NCBI RefSeq assembly: GCF_014898815.1
Contig: NW_026515445.1
Coordinates: forward strand, 1,178,001-1,242,000
Reading direction: 5' to 3'
Source: Panonychus citri
Lineage: Eukaryota > Arthropoda > Arachnida > Trombidiformes > Tetranychidae
Length of the DNA stretch: 64,000 nucleotides
A model generated the notes under the pieces. That model ran no database searches and was not told where the DNA came from. It saw nothing but the letters and a program-made list of their open reading frames with translations. Shown here one piece after another: positions 1 to 15,151 of this stretch (the first letter of the stretch is position 1; each line of letters opens with the position of its first letter). A program made the translations under genes and the position numbers.

Positions 1-2465
1 TCAATCAACCAATTTAGTTCTTTCAAATTGATTTATATTTAATCAGAAACAATCTTGATTCTTAATCAATTCCAATAATGAGACTTTTTCATTTCACATT
101 TCTTTCATCTGAATCAATTGAATGAACAATCAGTTTTGATGAGTTAATTAGTTGTATACAAATGATTCCTCATGATGGCAAAATAATTAATGAATTTATG
201 CTTTGATTACTATTTTTTATTTTTCTCCAACCGGTAATCACCATGATAACGATAACAAGTAATGTATTTCAAATCTAAATCTAATTGAACACATTTTGTT
301 TTTCCACTTTTTATCCATCACTATGAAAGGTTTTATTTCTGGATAATATCATCATCATGATCATCATGTTGAATCATTTGAGTTTCAAGTTGAAGATTTT
401 CAATTGCAGGCTAACATGTTATATATATTGACATGGGCAGGAGTGGGAGGATGAAAAGAAAAGAGGAAGCAAAATTATTACTCATAATCTTACAAGCTGA
501 ATGCTACTTGGAACTATTATCATCCTCATTTAATTTATTACCATCATGAAATATCATGAAGAGAAAATGGAAAGAAAAAAAATTCTTTTTCTAGATTTAA
601 GATATAAGATATCAGCTGACAGAACCTTGAGGGATAATAAAGTTCGTAAAGGTTGAAAACAATCATGTTATCATGTAGCCAATAATGATAACCAATTACT
701 AATTGGCTATCAATATTTATCATCATCAAAATCCTCAGAATAGAAAACACATCAATAGGAAAAGAATGAGAAGAAAAATTTTCTTTTTCTCTTGCAAAAC
801 ACAAAGATACTCTCTCTTTCTCTCTGAAGTATTGTAAATACCCACACAATCGTATTCATTGTTTCCCTGACACAATGTTGAATCATACTATCATCACCAT
901 CTTCATCATTTTCATCATTATTATTATGAATCTTCTGTCTGAATCAATGGTATGAATACATGGTGATAATCGATAACAGAAAAAGAAGAGAAAATAAAGA
1001 ATTGAAGAACGGAAAAAAGAGAATACCAATAGAAAGAAAATTTTACTTATCAGATATTCCAGATGATTACTTCAACCTACGATAGAATTTCTTGTTCCTC
1101 TTCATCCTCCCTCCATCTCTTTGAATAGCTAATAAAATAATAATAATATTGATTCTGACAACAGATGAACAAGAATCACCATGAGCCTATGATGATAATG
1201 ACAATAATATGATGAACAAAATGCTCATAGTAATTAAATTATGTTAGTTAACGATGTTACATTGAGGGAGGTTGATTCTTGATAATGGTTAAAGTAAATA
1301 CATGGAACCCTTTGATAATTGTATGCGAATTATCATGAGAAAAAGGCAAGAAAATTCTGTGAATCTATTGTAACGAAATGTACTGAATTCTGAAATTAGT
1401 TTTTCTTTCTCATAGGAACATTTTTCTTAAACGATTTCTCTTCTTTTGTCAGATTTTTCTGATTAGGTTAATTGCTTTTTCGATTCTTTTTCTCTCTAAT
1501 TATATTTGTCAATTATTGTTTCGATATTTCTGATAAGTTCTGTGAATTCATTGAGAATTTTCCTGTTGGAAAATAAAAATACTATGAATTCTAATTTCAA
1601 TAACAGATGTTATTCTGATTCTGATTGTTTTGATTATTTTATCAGTTTTTGATTGAGAAATAAATTCCATGGAAAATTTTGAATGAATTCTGATCAACAG
1701 TTTTATCGTATTATTTTGTATTTTTTTTCACCACAACTCCAAGTGAAATGATCTCCCTTTTTCCTATTTAATAAGCTCAAAGTATAAATAACAATAATGA
1801 TGATTATTATAATAAAAGGCTGAGTTAATGTTGGTCAATTCTGGATAATGGACAACCAGAATGTCCAGAAGTAAAAGAAAATGTCAGAAATGCCAAAAGA
1901 AAAGAAAAAGAAAACTTTCTTTTTTTCCTTTCACTGTCCAGTTTCTGAGCCTTTCCTTTTTTGAGGTCACTCCAACAAATCGATTCCCATAACCATGATA
2001 ATATTTACTCTTATCATGATGAAATTGGAATTAGAATAATTCTTTTAATGAATATACATACAAATAGATTTTATGAATTGATAAAGATAACGTTAGCATA
2101 GGAATGAAATTTTCTTTAATTTTAACTCAACACTTTAAACTAATTGACATACAAACACTTGACTGTAGATGATTATAATCATGATAATGACAAACTCAAT
2201 TTTCTCAATCAAATCCATCATCATATTAATACAATATAAAATCATCTTCATTTGATGAACAATTTTCATCTTCATCAGCATTTTGTTTTCTCATGTGTCA
2301 CCTTTCTTGATATGTATTAAGTTAATTTGATTTCATGAACTTATAACAAGCATATTATCATGAGCATCTTGAGAATCACCTTATCAACATGATGATCATC
2401 CCTTTACACCAAACTTAAATGGTGAGATGAAGATAAGAATGAAGATGAACTACATCATCTCTTCA

Positions 2466-2469
<4 letters not shown>

Positions 2470-2500
<31 letters not shown>
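2470..2500. repeat. (CT)n microsatellite
   Basis: Uninterrupted CT dinucleotide run of about 31 nt in gene-free DNA. Confidence 0.95.
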
Positions 2501-2504
<4 letters not shown>

Positions 2505-5500
2505 CCAATATAATGGTACATGATTTCAGGGGAAGATGCGGAAAAAGCGAGAAGGAAAATCTTGTCTTCCATGTTTTCAATTTTCAGTACAACCTTTTCA
2601 TACCTCTGAGCAATTTCATTATCAACATCCTCAGGATCATAAACATCATCAGTCTCACCTCAATCTCATCTTGTCTAAATCATCAACTCAGCTTAACTCA
2701 TCATCTTTAGGCTCCTCTATCATCCAAATCATCTTTTTTTAATACAATGAACATGAGCCATGAAAAAAAAGACTGATAAGACAAAACCCACTGAATAAAT
2801 CCATTCATATCAGAACTTTTTTATCTCATCTTCTCATGTAAATATATATGTAAATATGATAACAACATTGTTCCGTCTCACTCTCTTCCACCACCCACTC
2901 CGATAATATTATGTAATCAGAATTTTCATCACCATATTATTATTATTGCCATCATTAGATCAATGATAATAATGAGGGAAAGAGTTAAAAATCTAATCAT
3001 GAAACTGAAGAATGAAGTTCTGAGCTCATGATTAATTTCAATTGTAAAGTAAAATAATTAACCAAAAATCAGATGAATAGACGAAGAGGAAGTGTGTGGG
3101 GAGAAGATGAATGTTAACATGAAAATGATCACCATGGAGCTAAAGTAATCAATTAATATCAATTAAAATTTTCGCTCCAATTGATAACCGAGAAAATGAT
3201 GAATCTAATTCAGTTTTAATGAACATTTTTGCACAATCAACATTGTTAATTATTCATTCGGTTTAATATTTTTCATTTTATCCAAATTTTAATACGGAAA
3301 AAAGTTCATGATATTATTCAGGATGAAAGGAGGAGTAAACGTAGATAATGATTATTTAAATGAAAATGAATGTACATATCATGTTAATTAATATTTGAAT
3401 AGTTAACTTTAAGAGTTTACTTTTACTAGGATAACAGTAATTACATGTTGATAGCCTCAGGGTGAACTTTAATGGTGATGATTATAACATTGAGAAAGCC
3501 ATTGGATAGTTTGTATCTTTCGAGCTAGTTTAATATCTTATAAACTTCTAGTTGATTCCCAGAATTGGAATGTTATTATTTTACCAATGGAAATGTATTA
3601 CAATAGATTCTGAATGTTTGGTGTATTTTTTACCGAGAGTAAATGAATAACTTGTCAAGTTGAAGAAGAAAAAAATTTAGAACAACAAATAGTAAGAGCG
3701 AAAATTTTCCCTTCCTGTCAGAATTGAGACTGAGAAAAAAGTTCTCAACAAAATTCTGATGATTATTTAGATTTTGATGATGATGATTATTATTATTATC
3801 TTCATCTCTCATCTGTAGTTGACATTCAAAATCAGTGACCTTAAAAAAAATGAGTCTGAATACAAATATGAAATTTTTGAATCAATCTTTGTGATATTCA
3901 TCTCAACATATACACACAACATGTACCATGAAATGATCATGACAAGTTTATTATCTGAACCAAAGGAAATCATGATAAACTGTCAGATTAGTGATAATAT
4001 TGTTGCAGTGAGTTTCATGATTCAAGAATTGAAATTATTATTTCCTCTGAGTTTCTGAACCTGATGATTATATTAATACATCCCAATATTAGCCTAACTG
4101 TGAGCTCGAGTTTTTTTTTTCTCATGAAAAAATTTCCACTTTGCTTTCATCAAACCAAAACCACTTTATGATTAAGATGGTGAATAATGATAGTTGATTA
4201 ATAATTAATCACTAATTATTATTAATCTGATTACTATTAAGTAATGTTAATGAATCACAAGTAGTTACAGTTGAAATGGTTGTAAGATGATAAAGTGATG
4301 AGGATGAAACTGTTGATGATAGAGATTGATGTTGATTAGAAAAGATAAAAAAAGTGATTTTCCTTTTTACTCTCAACATAATTAACTAAAATATTAAATG
4401 GTAATGACAATAATTAAGAGCAAGTTGAATTGCTTGGAAAATGAACTGTTCAGAGTTTACATGATGTTTGTAGACGGAAAAAAGTTTCACCAGCATTTCA
4501 TTTCTTTAATAAGATGATTTCATGTAAGAGTTTCATGTTTATTGTGATAATTAGAGAAAAAGAGATGAAGATAAATTGAATATGGAAAATGTTGATGGCA
4601 GTTTCCAAGAAAAAAGAATAGAACTTTTTTTTAGCTTTTTCCTATCTTCTTTTCACGAACTCAACCTTCTCTTGAACTTGATCATGGATGAAATGTTATC
4701 CTAAACCACCACTAGAACTTAAGATGAAATTAATTAAAACATCTCATCGATTACATGGGGAACAAGTTGAATCAATCAGTAAATTGATTGTTGCTCTTGA
4801 TGAGGATCTTTGTTGGTTCTAAGATAAACCCAATGATATGGAAAAATAATGAAGATGAAGACAAAACTTTCGAGAGCCCCTTCAAGTGTAAATGGAATAG
4901 ATTCCGACAGAAAATAGATGATGATTATTCTGAGAGATTATCTTTCATTTCGAGATATTAAGTTTTCATTCAGTTGACCAAAAGTTCATGGGAAAAGTTT
5001 CAAACATTTGAGTCAGAATTTCCATATCTCTCTCTCTCTCTCTTTGTTGTAATTGCATCTAATGAGATTTGATATCAATCATCGGAATGAACTTTTTTTC
5101 TATTTGATGATTGAATAATCAGTCGAGCAAATTGTCGATTAATTAACCAGAATTAAACATTTTCAACCAAATGTTTTTGACTAACCAATTACCTCGAATC
5201 AAAAGTGTCACTTATTTGATACTCACGCACATGAAACAATCAGTTAATTTGAACATCATGAAAAATGATGAAGGAAGAAATAAAAAAACGGTTGTGATTT
5301 GAATTGAGAAAAGTTTATTTTCTCATCTTTTCATTTAATGGGATGACAAATGTAATATTATCAAGTTAATGATGAGAGGAAACGGAAATCACTAAGAAAG
5401 ATTAGACAATGACTACACTTGAGTATTAGGAGATGATGAGTTGAAGATGAGGATGGAGAAAGTAAGAAGTTCGTTATGTATAAAAGAAAATTGGAAAAAG

Positions 5501-5527
5501 AAAAACATCTAAAGAAAGAAGATGAAG

Positions 5528-5548
5528 ATAATGATGATGATGATGATT
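5528..5548. repeat. (GAT)n trinucleotide run
   Basis: Run of six to seven GAT units inside a longer purine-rich stretch (about 5400-5760) of GAT/GAA/AAG triplets. Such triplet runs recur at about 35672, 45183 and 51134 and are typical of the simple-sequence background of this window. Confidence 0.85.
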
Positions 5549-8067
5549 AGTGTTACCATTAGAGAATAAGAGAAAAAGAAAGAGAAAATTCTAAGATGAG
5601 AATGAAGTGACACAAGAAGATGGAAGAGGAGGAAGAGAAGATGAAGAAGATGAGGATACAATCAAATGGCATCATCATGTTGATGGATGAACTTATCAAG
5701 AATAAAGATAAGATGATGAAGATGAGGATGAAAATGGAAGTAAAAATGAGCGAACTTATCTTTATCTTCTTATTTCAAGTCGAAAATCAGATTAACATAT
5801 TAATTTAAGTCACATAATACTCGGCAGATAATAGCGTTGTCATGAGAGAGAAAAGCTCATGATAGTTCAGAATTTCAGAAAAAAGTTGTGTTTCTTATTC
5901 GAAACTTGAATTAACTTTGCCGCTTTTGCGGTTCTCGAATCATTCAATACAATCATGATCAGGAAAGAAACCAGATCAATCTGAGAATGGAAATAGAATT
6001 GGGTTGAATTGTTAATTCTGTGATAGATTTTGGGTGAGAAAAGAGGAAGAGAGATTCAGAAAAACAGGTAATGAAGAAATAATTCTTTCTGAATAATTCC
6101 ATGAGTTGCTTATCTTAATCATCGGTGTATAAGATAACTAATGAAGTATATTAGCAAGTTACTTGTTTCCCAGAATAACAGTTAAGCTCATCAGCCAATA
6201 CATGATACACAAACATGGAAGTGAAGATATTTATTCCTCCCTGTATTTCTTACCTGAGTAATAACCATGATGAAAAAAAGTATTGTAATGATGCTGAGAG
6301 TGTATTTGTACAAGTTCAGCAAAGGAAAAAAAAAGATCTGCTAATCAACTCAGAACCAAAAGGAGGAGACTTAGAAAGACAATTGTCCTTGGTTAACCTT
6401 CAACGATATTACATGTACTCAAGAATAAGCTTATTGTTCAGTGTGTTTATCAGAATCTGTAAGTTTCGACTACAACTCCTCCTCATCCTCCCACTACAAC
6501 ACTGAGACATTATATCAATCCAGAATTGATCATGTATAATTTTTTTCTCCTGCTGCTTATTGTTTGTATTTAGCTTTTTTCGCGCTCTGTTAACTCTATC
6601 TGATTGTTAACTTTGATTGTTGATGTTTATCATCCAGAGACTTAGTTTATCAACTTTCATGATTAGAAACCATTAGGGAGAGTTGCTTTCAAGTCAGATA
6701 ATTAAAATCAATATGAACATCATGATGGTGAAATTGAAAAGTATTGTGGACAATGAATTCTATCAATTTCGTACTCAATCAGAGCTTTGTACTTGCCTGT
6801 TCATTTAAAATGTTATTTAGTCAACTATTGATTGAGATTATCTGAATTATTTGTTCATTGTTGTTGCTTTGTGATTAATCAAAGTGGTCACGCACTTACG
6901 ATCAGAACCTGTTGATGTAAAGGTGAGAATAAAAAAGTTCTCAAATTTTTTATCTCTTTCTTATTCCTTAGAAATCATTTTTCTTCATGATCATTTCCTT
7001 ATCTCATTATTCATTCTGATACTTTTAAAGATATTGGATAAGAAAATGTCACACAATTCGTAGGTTCCAATATTAGATTGACTTGGATGTCGATATTGTA
7101 CTTCCTCCATTTTGACAGAAACGTTTTTCAATGGAAACTGAACATTTGATTTATCTTATATTTCGATTCTTTCATGGGAATTTTTTTCTTCTTTTTTTCT
7201 TCTCATAGTTTAAGCCCTGACGGGAAGGGATTAAGAGATTAAGCCTGAATTTATCAACTGAGTGTCTACTTAATACTTATAATAAGATGGATGAGATTAG
7301 GTAACTCATTGTGATTTTGTTTTCTATTTCAATTGTTTATAATCACTTTGATTGATAACAGTTAAACGTGAACAGTTAACTTGATTATACATGTACTTGT
7401 ATCATTAGACTAATTCACCATTGTAAAAAATGAATAGATTAACAATCAGAGTTATTGACAGTAATGAACCTGGAATTTAATATCTAAATAAGGTTATTGG
7501 TGTTGTAGTCGAAATTGGTTCCAATATTTTATTCATATTCAGCTTGAAATGATTCACATTCACAATGATTCATGGGGAAACTCATCTCTTTTTCTGAATC
7601 ATCCCTTAGCTATTACCTGCTTTAGTATATTAACTGAGCTCATTCAAAAGGAATCACTTAGATTCCAATGATGAATGATAACATTTGACCAAATTACGAT
7701 TCGTTGGCTATGGTCAGTATTTACACCAGAATTAACCAGGGAGCGGATTTGTTGCTCAATGAAGGAAAATGATGAAAGGAAAGAGTCAGAGAAGGGAAAA
7801 AAATTCGAGCAAAGAACATAAATCAATCATGGAACTTGTGAGATACTCTTTTTACCCTCTTTCATCCACTTTTTTCCCATCTACATCTCTGGGTAACCTC
7901 AGAATTTATATTGATACAGAGAGAAAGAACCAGAATTAAGGTTCAAATGCTTATTAATATCATTTTTTGTTCTTTGCCATAAAAATGGTAAATAACATGA
8001 AATTCATGATAACTTATCATTTATTACCATTACCATTTTTATGATTAGCATTATAATCATAATGGTG

Positions 8068-8275
8068 CAAAAGCTAATGCCTTAGGCTAATAGGGTGAAT
8101 ATTTGGTTCATCTTTTTTATTCATCATGTTATTAGAATGAAGTTTTCTCCTCTGAACAACTTATTATATTCATTTCGTAACTCATGATACTCAACTCTAT
8201 TGAACAAAACTGGTTCAATATTCAAAAGGTAATTGCTCAATAATTTGGTGAAATTATCATGTTACCACACTTATT
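8068..8275. repeat. Diverged duplicated block, copy A
   Basis: This stretch aligns by eye, in the same orientation, with 11135-11325. Shared landmarks in order are an AAAGCT(T/A)ATGC...AGGCT..TA.GGTGAA segment, TCATCATG..AT.GAATGA, TTTTCTC.TC.TGAAC, CATGATACT, AAGGTAA.TGCT, TAATTTGGT and CATGTAACCACA-like words. The two copies differ by many substitutions and by a gap of about 20 nt in copy B. Origin (old transposon or segmental duplication) is unknown. Confidence 0.6.
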
Positions 8276-11134
8276 AGTTTAGTATCTTTGATGATATTAA
8301 GTTGTTACTCAATCTTATTCCTTCCGCCGTCATCAGATATCAAATGAACGATTTTTCAATGTTATTCTTTTAATTATTTTACTCAGCAATGATTACCAGA
8401 TTAAGTAACACTTTGCGGTCAGTTTTGATTGAGGAAAACATGCGGAAGTAGATGATGATGAGTAGACATTGTAATTGTTATATGAGGACAATTGGAACCC
8501 ATGATTAAAGTATAATGGATTAGGAGAATAGAGAAAGTTTCTAGAAAAGAGTACACAGTTGAATGGGATAAAATCGAGAAAGATCATGTCTAAAAGGACG
8601 AAGATGATGATTGAAAATGACGAGAAGTAGGAAGATGAGAGAGGGCAAAGTGATAGATAGAAAATTTTTTGAGTATCGATTGATGAAGATGAGCAGAAAA
8701 CAAAGTGCGAAGGAGTGAAAGGGAGTAGGAAGCAAGAAAGAGATAATTCGAGCGAGAGAGAGAGAGAATGAGAAATAAACACTGAACAGAAGCTGAAGAT
8801 GAGATATAATCGATAGAGTAAATTGATAAAGAAAATGATGATGAATAAGAAGAAGACGAATTAGAGATGATAAATTCTTGAGGAAAAGTAAAGGGATAAG
8901 AATGATGAAGAAAAAGAAATGGAAGAAAAAAGTTCCATGAACAAGAGAAAACTAGAATTTGATCAGAGAGAATTATTTCCATTACATCATCATCATAATC
9001 ATGATTATCAATATTAATACATAACCAAACATAAGAAGAAGATTAAGATTGAATAAAAAAGAGGTTCTAGGATTAAGGATAAATACAGATGAGAAGATGA
9101 AGATAATAAGAGATAATTCTGAGTATCATGAGAGAATGAGAAAAAGCTCCTGAAAAATGATATTCTATCATCTAAATTATTCAGTTTTCCATCATGCCTA
9201 TGAATCCATCTACCTGTCGATTGATTAACATGAAGATTCAATGAACTTTCGGAGATATTCAAGGTTGACCTACATTTGAATTCTTCCAGTTTCATCTTCA
9301 TGAGATTTTAATTTTTAATCCGATTCTATTGAGATGATGAATAGTTTGAATTTATTTTCAACTGATTTAACCAAAATTAATTATTACAATTTGATTAATT
9401 TGTCAAATGTTCCAATTTTTCATATATTATTATCAATCCATCAATCTTAATCAATTGATTTGTTAAAATGATAAATTATTGACTGACTTTAATATTGAAC
9501 TGTTGTGATTTGGACTGATTGTTGTTGACAATCATCAAAAGTTATCAAGTTAATCACAAATGATGGCGATACTCATTATAATCAAATTAAATACTGTCAA
9601 TGTTATTATTACATATTGTACATCAAGTGTGTATAAAATGTAAACAATCAATTGATCATCATCATCATCGGATTGTCAACAATTTGATTTAATCTAATCC
9701 AAAGATAAGATGATTCCGATTCAATTATTATTACATTGTATTTAATTCAGTCATAGATTCAATCCAATTTAATTAAATTCAATTGTTAAATTATCATCAA
9801 CAACAAGTTTAATTTCATCATCGGATTCAGTTGTTAATCAATTGATTAAAGTAAATGATTAACTTTAATCACAATTTATCACCTTGATTTGTTTATCTTG
9901 ATTGTTTTTCAAATAGTTAACATTTCTAACTGTTAGTTTAACCATTACGATTGATCAACCTGATCAGTTTGTTAGTGAAAAATAATTGTATTAAATTGAA
10001 TTAGATGAAAATTAAACAATTAGTTTTACTTGATCATTAATAACAATTTGAATGCATTGATGATTGTTGTCAAAATTATTGTGGTTATTTAAATCATCTT
10101 GATAACTTTTTTTCATTTCCGTTGAAAGCGGAAGTCTTTTTGATTGAGGATTCTGATAGTTACTGAGTTACGTATACATCTTATTTTGCATGAGGCTCAT
10201 GGTGAAATGCACTTCCGATTTCATGATAATATTTAAGTTCCACTAAATTGAATCTCTTTCAATATTGAACCTTTTATTCTGGTCAATAAGATTGACTTTA
10301 TTATCTGGGACTTAGATTATTGTGAATTTCAGAGTTTTCATGGAATTCATGATTTATGAATCACTTGAGCTTTGATAATAATGTTTTTCTTTGGTAGAAG
10401 AGAAAAAGTTTTCTTCCAATTTAAATCCATTTATCTTCATCTTTGATAATCAACGCATTTCCCGTTCCAAGACTCAGGAGGAAAAGAAGAAAATCAAATC
10501 AAAAAATCATGAATAGAGATGAGAAATGATCATGATGATGACAAAATCAGTGAGAAAAAAAATTCTCTCTCAGTTTTTTATGCTCTCACTTAGATTGAAG
10601 GAGAGAAAGAAAAAAAATCACTTGGAACAGAAATATCGAGATGCAAAAAGTTTTTCCAAAAAGTCCAAATTCACCATGAGTTCCCTTTCAGCTGATTGAG
10701 TCCAAGTTAGTTTCAGGATTAAATCAGGGTGATAACTCATTGATTGGTATTAAACTTTACTGACCTAATGATCCAGTTCCCATGTCAATGGTTAACTTTT
10801 AATGAATTAACATCGAAGCCAATAAATTCATCAAATAAGATTCATATTTCAATCATGCACTCGAATTTCATCCTCATAATTAAAAGATCAATCGAAATAT
10901 TAACAGAGTCATTTCAATCATCTTTGGGTGATGAGAGATGAAATTATAATTCATGTAAATCAATCTAATTCAAAAGATTAACCAATTATCCTGGTAAACG
11001 TAATCAGCTCATTTCTTGGAAATTGATTCTGTTTCAGATTATTATTTTTTTTTACTTTCTCATCATTCATGAAAAGTTGAAACTCTTTTATTCAGAATGA
11101 GAAGCTCAGAAAATTCATCAGGTTTATTATTATT

Positions 11135-11325
11135 CCAAAGCTTATGCTTGAGGCTGATAAGGTGAACGTTTTATCATCTTTTCATCGTCATCATGCCATA
11201 GGAATGATTTTTTCTCTTCCTGAACCCATGATACTTTCGATTCTTGGTAAAATAAGCAAAATAATATCAAGGTAAATGCTTAGGTAATTTGGTTCAATTA
11301 GCATGTAACCACATTCCTTTTCATT
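11135..11325. repeat. Diverged duplicated block, copy B
   Basis: Second copy of the block at 8068-8275, same orientation, about 3.07 kb downstream. It lacks about 20 nt between the TGAAC word and the CATGATACT word. No coding frame is shared by the two copies. Confidence 0.6.
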
Positions 11326-14300
11326 CTGTTTTATGGTGATTACTTGAGAGAGTGGAAGATAAAAAACTTTCATCATGTTTCAAAGTAATTATCATAAAAG
11401 TGAAAGAAGAGATTTATAATGATAATCATTCATCAGAATTTATTAACTTTTTCATTCGATGAAAAATGTTTTGAATTATCTTCTAGTCTGAAATTGAAGA
11501 GAAGAACAGGAAAACCTTTAAGATCTATTGATGAACTTTTCTCAATTTTTTCGATCGATTTTCTTTATCTTATCTTTTCCATGCGCTCAAGCAAATACTA
11601 TCTCTGATACTTCGTTCCTAAAAAAATCCATGGAATTGAAAGCCATCATGTAATATCATGAGGGGCCAAATCCATCGATATACTTAGAAGAATATAAGAA
11701 ATTTTCATTTTTATGCTGAATTTTTTTCATTCAGTGTATGAAATATCGCTCTTGTTATTCAGCTTATACCTTGGTTATGTTGGTCATCATTGTCATCTCC
11801 ATGAACATCAACCTGACAACATGAGAAAAAGATAACAAGAAATGATAATCGAACTGAAAATAAATATCTTCTTATTGTATGTAATGTAAAAATTACATTT
11901 AAATTGAAGGGGTTGATTTCAGTTTGCATTGAGCACAATTAGTTGATTATTTCCCCTTTAGCCTTCACTGGCTATTCAATATGTCAACAATTAATTAATA
12001 TTAATTATAGAATTGAGGGCCAAATACGGTCTTCACTGACGCGGTATTTGACGCGGTTAAGTTAACACAACAATTAATAGGTTTTCACTGATCTTTATTC
12101 ACGAATTCTATTCTTGTAAAAAGTTATTTATTAAATAGATAAACAGATTTATAAAACATTTAAAAAATATATACAACAATTAAACACTGACTTTGGTTGC
12201 CCTTCACTGGACTTACCAAAAGTCGATAATTGATCTTTACAGAGCAACTAGTTGTTGTTGACTAACTAATCGCAACTAACTAACTAACAGAAAATCATTA
12301 TTTATAAAACAATATTGAATTTATCTTCGGATAATCTTAGATGAGTGCTTTGTTTTTCTTATTCTTTCTATCACAATTATTGATCTCTGAGTCTAAAGTT
12401 TAGTAAATGTAACATTGAATAATATTACAACATATTATATAAGATATTTCTATCCATTCGTTGAACTCATAACTCGATGTAAACTTTTATCTTTCGATTT
12501 CAGTTAAACAGAATCAGAACAGAACTTTTTTCTCACAATTTTTGTGTATCTTTTTATATCTCCATGAATCCAACTGAATTTTCATTCAATCTTCTCTCCG
12601 TCTTCACATAAGCAATTTACAATCGTAATAACAAGTTCTCTCTTTTTGAATCAATCGATGAATGAACAATAAAAAATTCTCAGTAACTAGACACACATAA
12701 AATCCAATGGATAACAATAATATGTATGTTTATTATACTCAGAATTTTTGGCATTTAATTTGAGATGAAGCTCGAAATTTATAAAAACATTCTTGCTCCT
12801 ATTCACTCTCATCTGAGAGGAGAAAAAAGTTCTGATGATGAGATTGATATTCGTTGAAAAGCAAGTAGATGAATCGAATAATAATAAAGTGAAATATAAT
12901 AAGGACATAATTCATAGTAGAATTTCAGTTCTCCTACCGATGTGTTACTATTAAAGAATAACATTAAAAAGAACATGAAGTTTTGAAGAATGCTGAAAGT
13001 TACGATTGGTAAGATGAAGAGGAGAGAGTAGAAAACGATGAATGAAAATGATAAACATGAATACGAATCGTGAGAGGGAAACGTTTCTATTCATGGTTAA
13101 TGTTACTTGTTAACCGACTAAATAACAAATTCTGTCTCCTCTTCTATCTTCCTAGTCATCATCATGCTCAGATTCTTTCAGTTTCCATTCTAGAGCTCGG
13201 ATGATATTCAAAGTATGTGTAACATTATATCTTTGGTTCAGAACTTTTTTTTCTTTTTCCTCGTTTCAATATCTCTCCCTGATGATTCACAGCAACGTTT
13301 AATGGTAATCATTATATTAGAAAAGAGATTCACAATTTTAAATCTCTCTCTCTCTCTCATCCTCATCTTTATCATCGTTTATACATCTTCATCATTTATC
13401 TCTAACTGGATACAAAATGATGGAGATATATTTGTTTTCTTGGTTCTCTTTTTCATCTTCATCACTTGTAAAATTTATCCTCCCCATCTTCCCGCCCTTG
13501 TTCACTATATGATGTTTATTTTTCATTCTTCAAGAGAATAGGAAAAAAAGTTCTGTCTTGAAATGTTATTTTTATTGAAAAAGAAAAGGTTTCATGATGA
13601 TGACATGAATTTCAATGCAACCGAATAGTTTGAAATGAACTTGTAACAGCTAAAATGAGAAGATGAAAAAAAAACCAAATAGTAATGATTGAATTAACAA
13701 TCTCTTTCTCCTTTCATGACAAATAATTATGATCATCATCATGATAAGCTTCATGAAACATGATTAAGTTTCCACAGATACGATAATCAGTATTTCTCAT
13801 GAGACTTTCACCTCCCTAATTTTCATTATATTTTCACAAAGGAAAAGAAAAGGAAAGGATTGAATGTTATTATATTTACTCTAAATAAACGATACATGAT
13901 GATAAATAATCAAACTGAATCATCAGCTTGATTCTGGTTTATGATCATCATTCCAATAAAATCTTAACGCTGATTCAATTATTACCATTGATTGTAAATA
14001 TAAACTGTTATTAACGATAATCATGATGATAAGTAGTAGTTATCAAAGAAAAATGAAAAGAGGGAAAGTTATTATAACCATTAAAGGATAACCATTGATA
14101 ATCCATTGATAAGAATGGTTTTTTTTAATAATGAACGTGTAAATCAGTTCATTGAGGGTATTCATTAGAAATTTATCTTCCAGTTTGTTACCTAAGAACA
14201 TTTTTCTTTATGAGATAATTTCATTGATTCGTTTTCGTTTCAAATTAATATTTTTGCTACATGATTGAGATAATGATGATAACTATCTTCGATTCTAGGA

Positions 14301-14473
14301 AGGGTAAGATGAGATAATGTTAAAAGAAAGAAACGAAAAGATCAGTATATTACAACGGAAAGAACAATTAGTTCGGTAGAATGAATCGAGTTGGAATCTT
14401 TCTCAACAAAGAGAAAAGTTCTGTCATCTCCAATTTCACAGAATCCATTATACTCTTTTTCAGGGGAATATAT

Positions 14474-14490
14474 ACATATATATATATATC
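14474..14490. repeat. Short (TA)n tract
   Basis: Alternating TA run of roughly 15 nt in gene-free DNA. Confidence 0.7.
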
Positions 14491-15151
14491 TCTATCTAAC
14501 TTTTCTCTGATAATCAACATGGATAATGAACATAACCAACCCGATGATTGTTAAGTAAATCATCTTGTATGGTTTAGTCTACTTCCGTTCGACATGTTAT
14601 CCCTTTTCATGATTCCTTTCATGAAACCAGTTCTATTCAAAGTTCAGAAAAGTTCTGAGTTTTTTTTCTCTTATGCTGTTGTTGTTTCTTTTCATGTAAG
14701 CTTATTGAATTTATTACCTGATTCATCAAAGGTAACCTGACAAGATGAAGCCAATTAAGGTTAAACAACAATAAGCTTTAAGCATCAATCATTTTATCAC
14801 AAGTAGCTTATTCTGGTTTATTTACACCATTTTATCGGGAACTTGGAACTTTTCAATTCTCGAAATTTTTGTTTCTTTTTGTTCAATTATGCCTATTTTA
14901 TTTTCCTTGTTCATGGATATTTTCTTGGCAAATTAAGTCTTTTTCTTTAGGCTTAGAATCCAATCTATTCACTTTTCTGTTTTCTTCTCTATTCATTAAT
15001 ACCATTCCGATTCATGTTCATGATAGTGCTCAACATGAACAGGCTGATGTTCATGTTAATCTTTTGATCCTAATCTTTGTTGGTAAATTATTAACTCCAA
15101 TAGAATCTGGTTAGTTTCATATTTAAAAGATCATGAATGTAATGGAATATA

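Noticed and set aside
8393..9301. Overlapping minus-strand frames of 95-130 codons
   Set aside because: Translations are Ser/Phe/Leu-rich products of purine-rich simple DNA, overlap in different frames, and show no domain or splice context.
14869..15114. 81-codon plus-strand frame with a hydrophobic start, considered as a receptor signal-peptide exon
   Set aside because: No similarity to an mGluR N-terminus follows the hydrophobic part, and no convincing in-phase donor leads to the exon at 17684.
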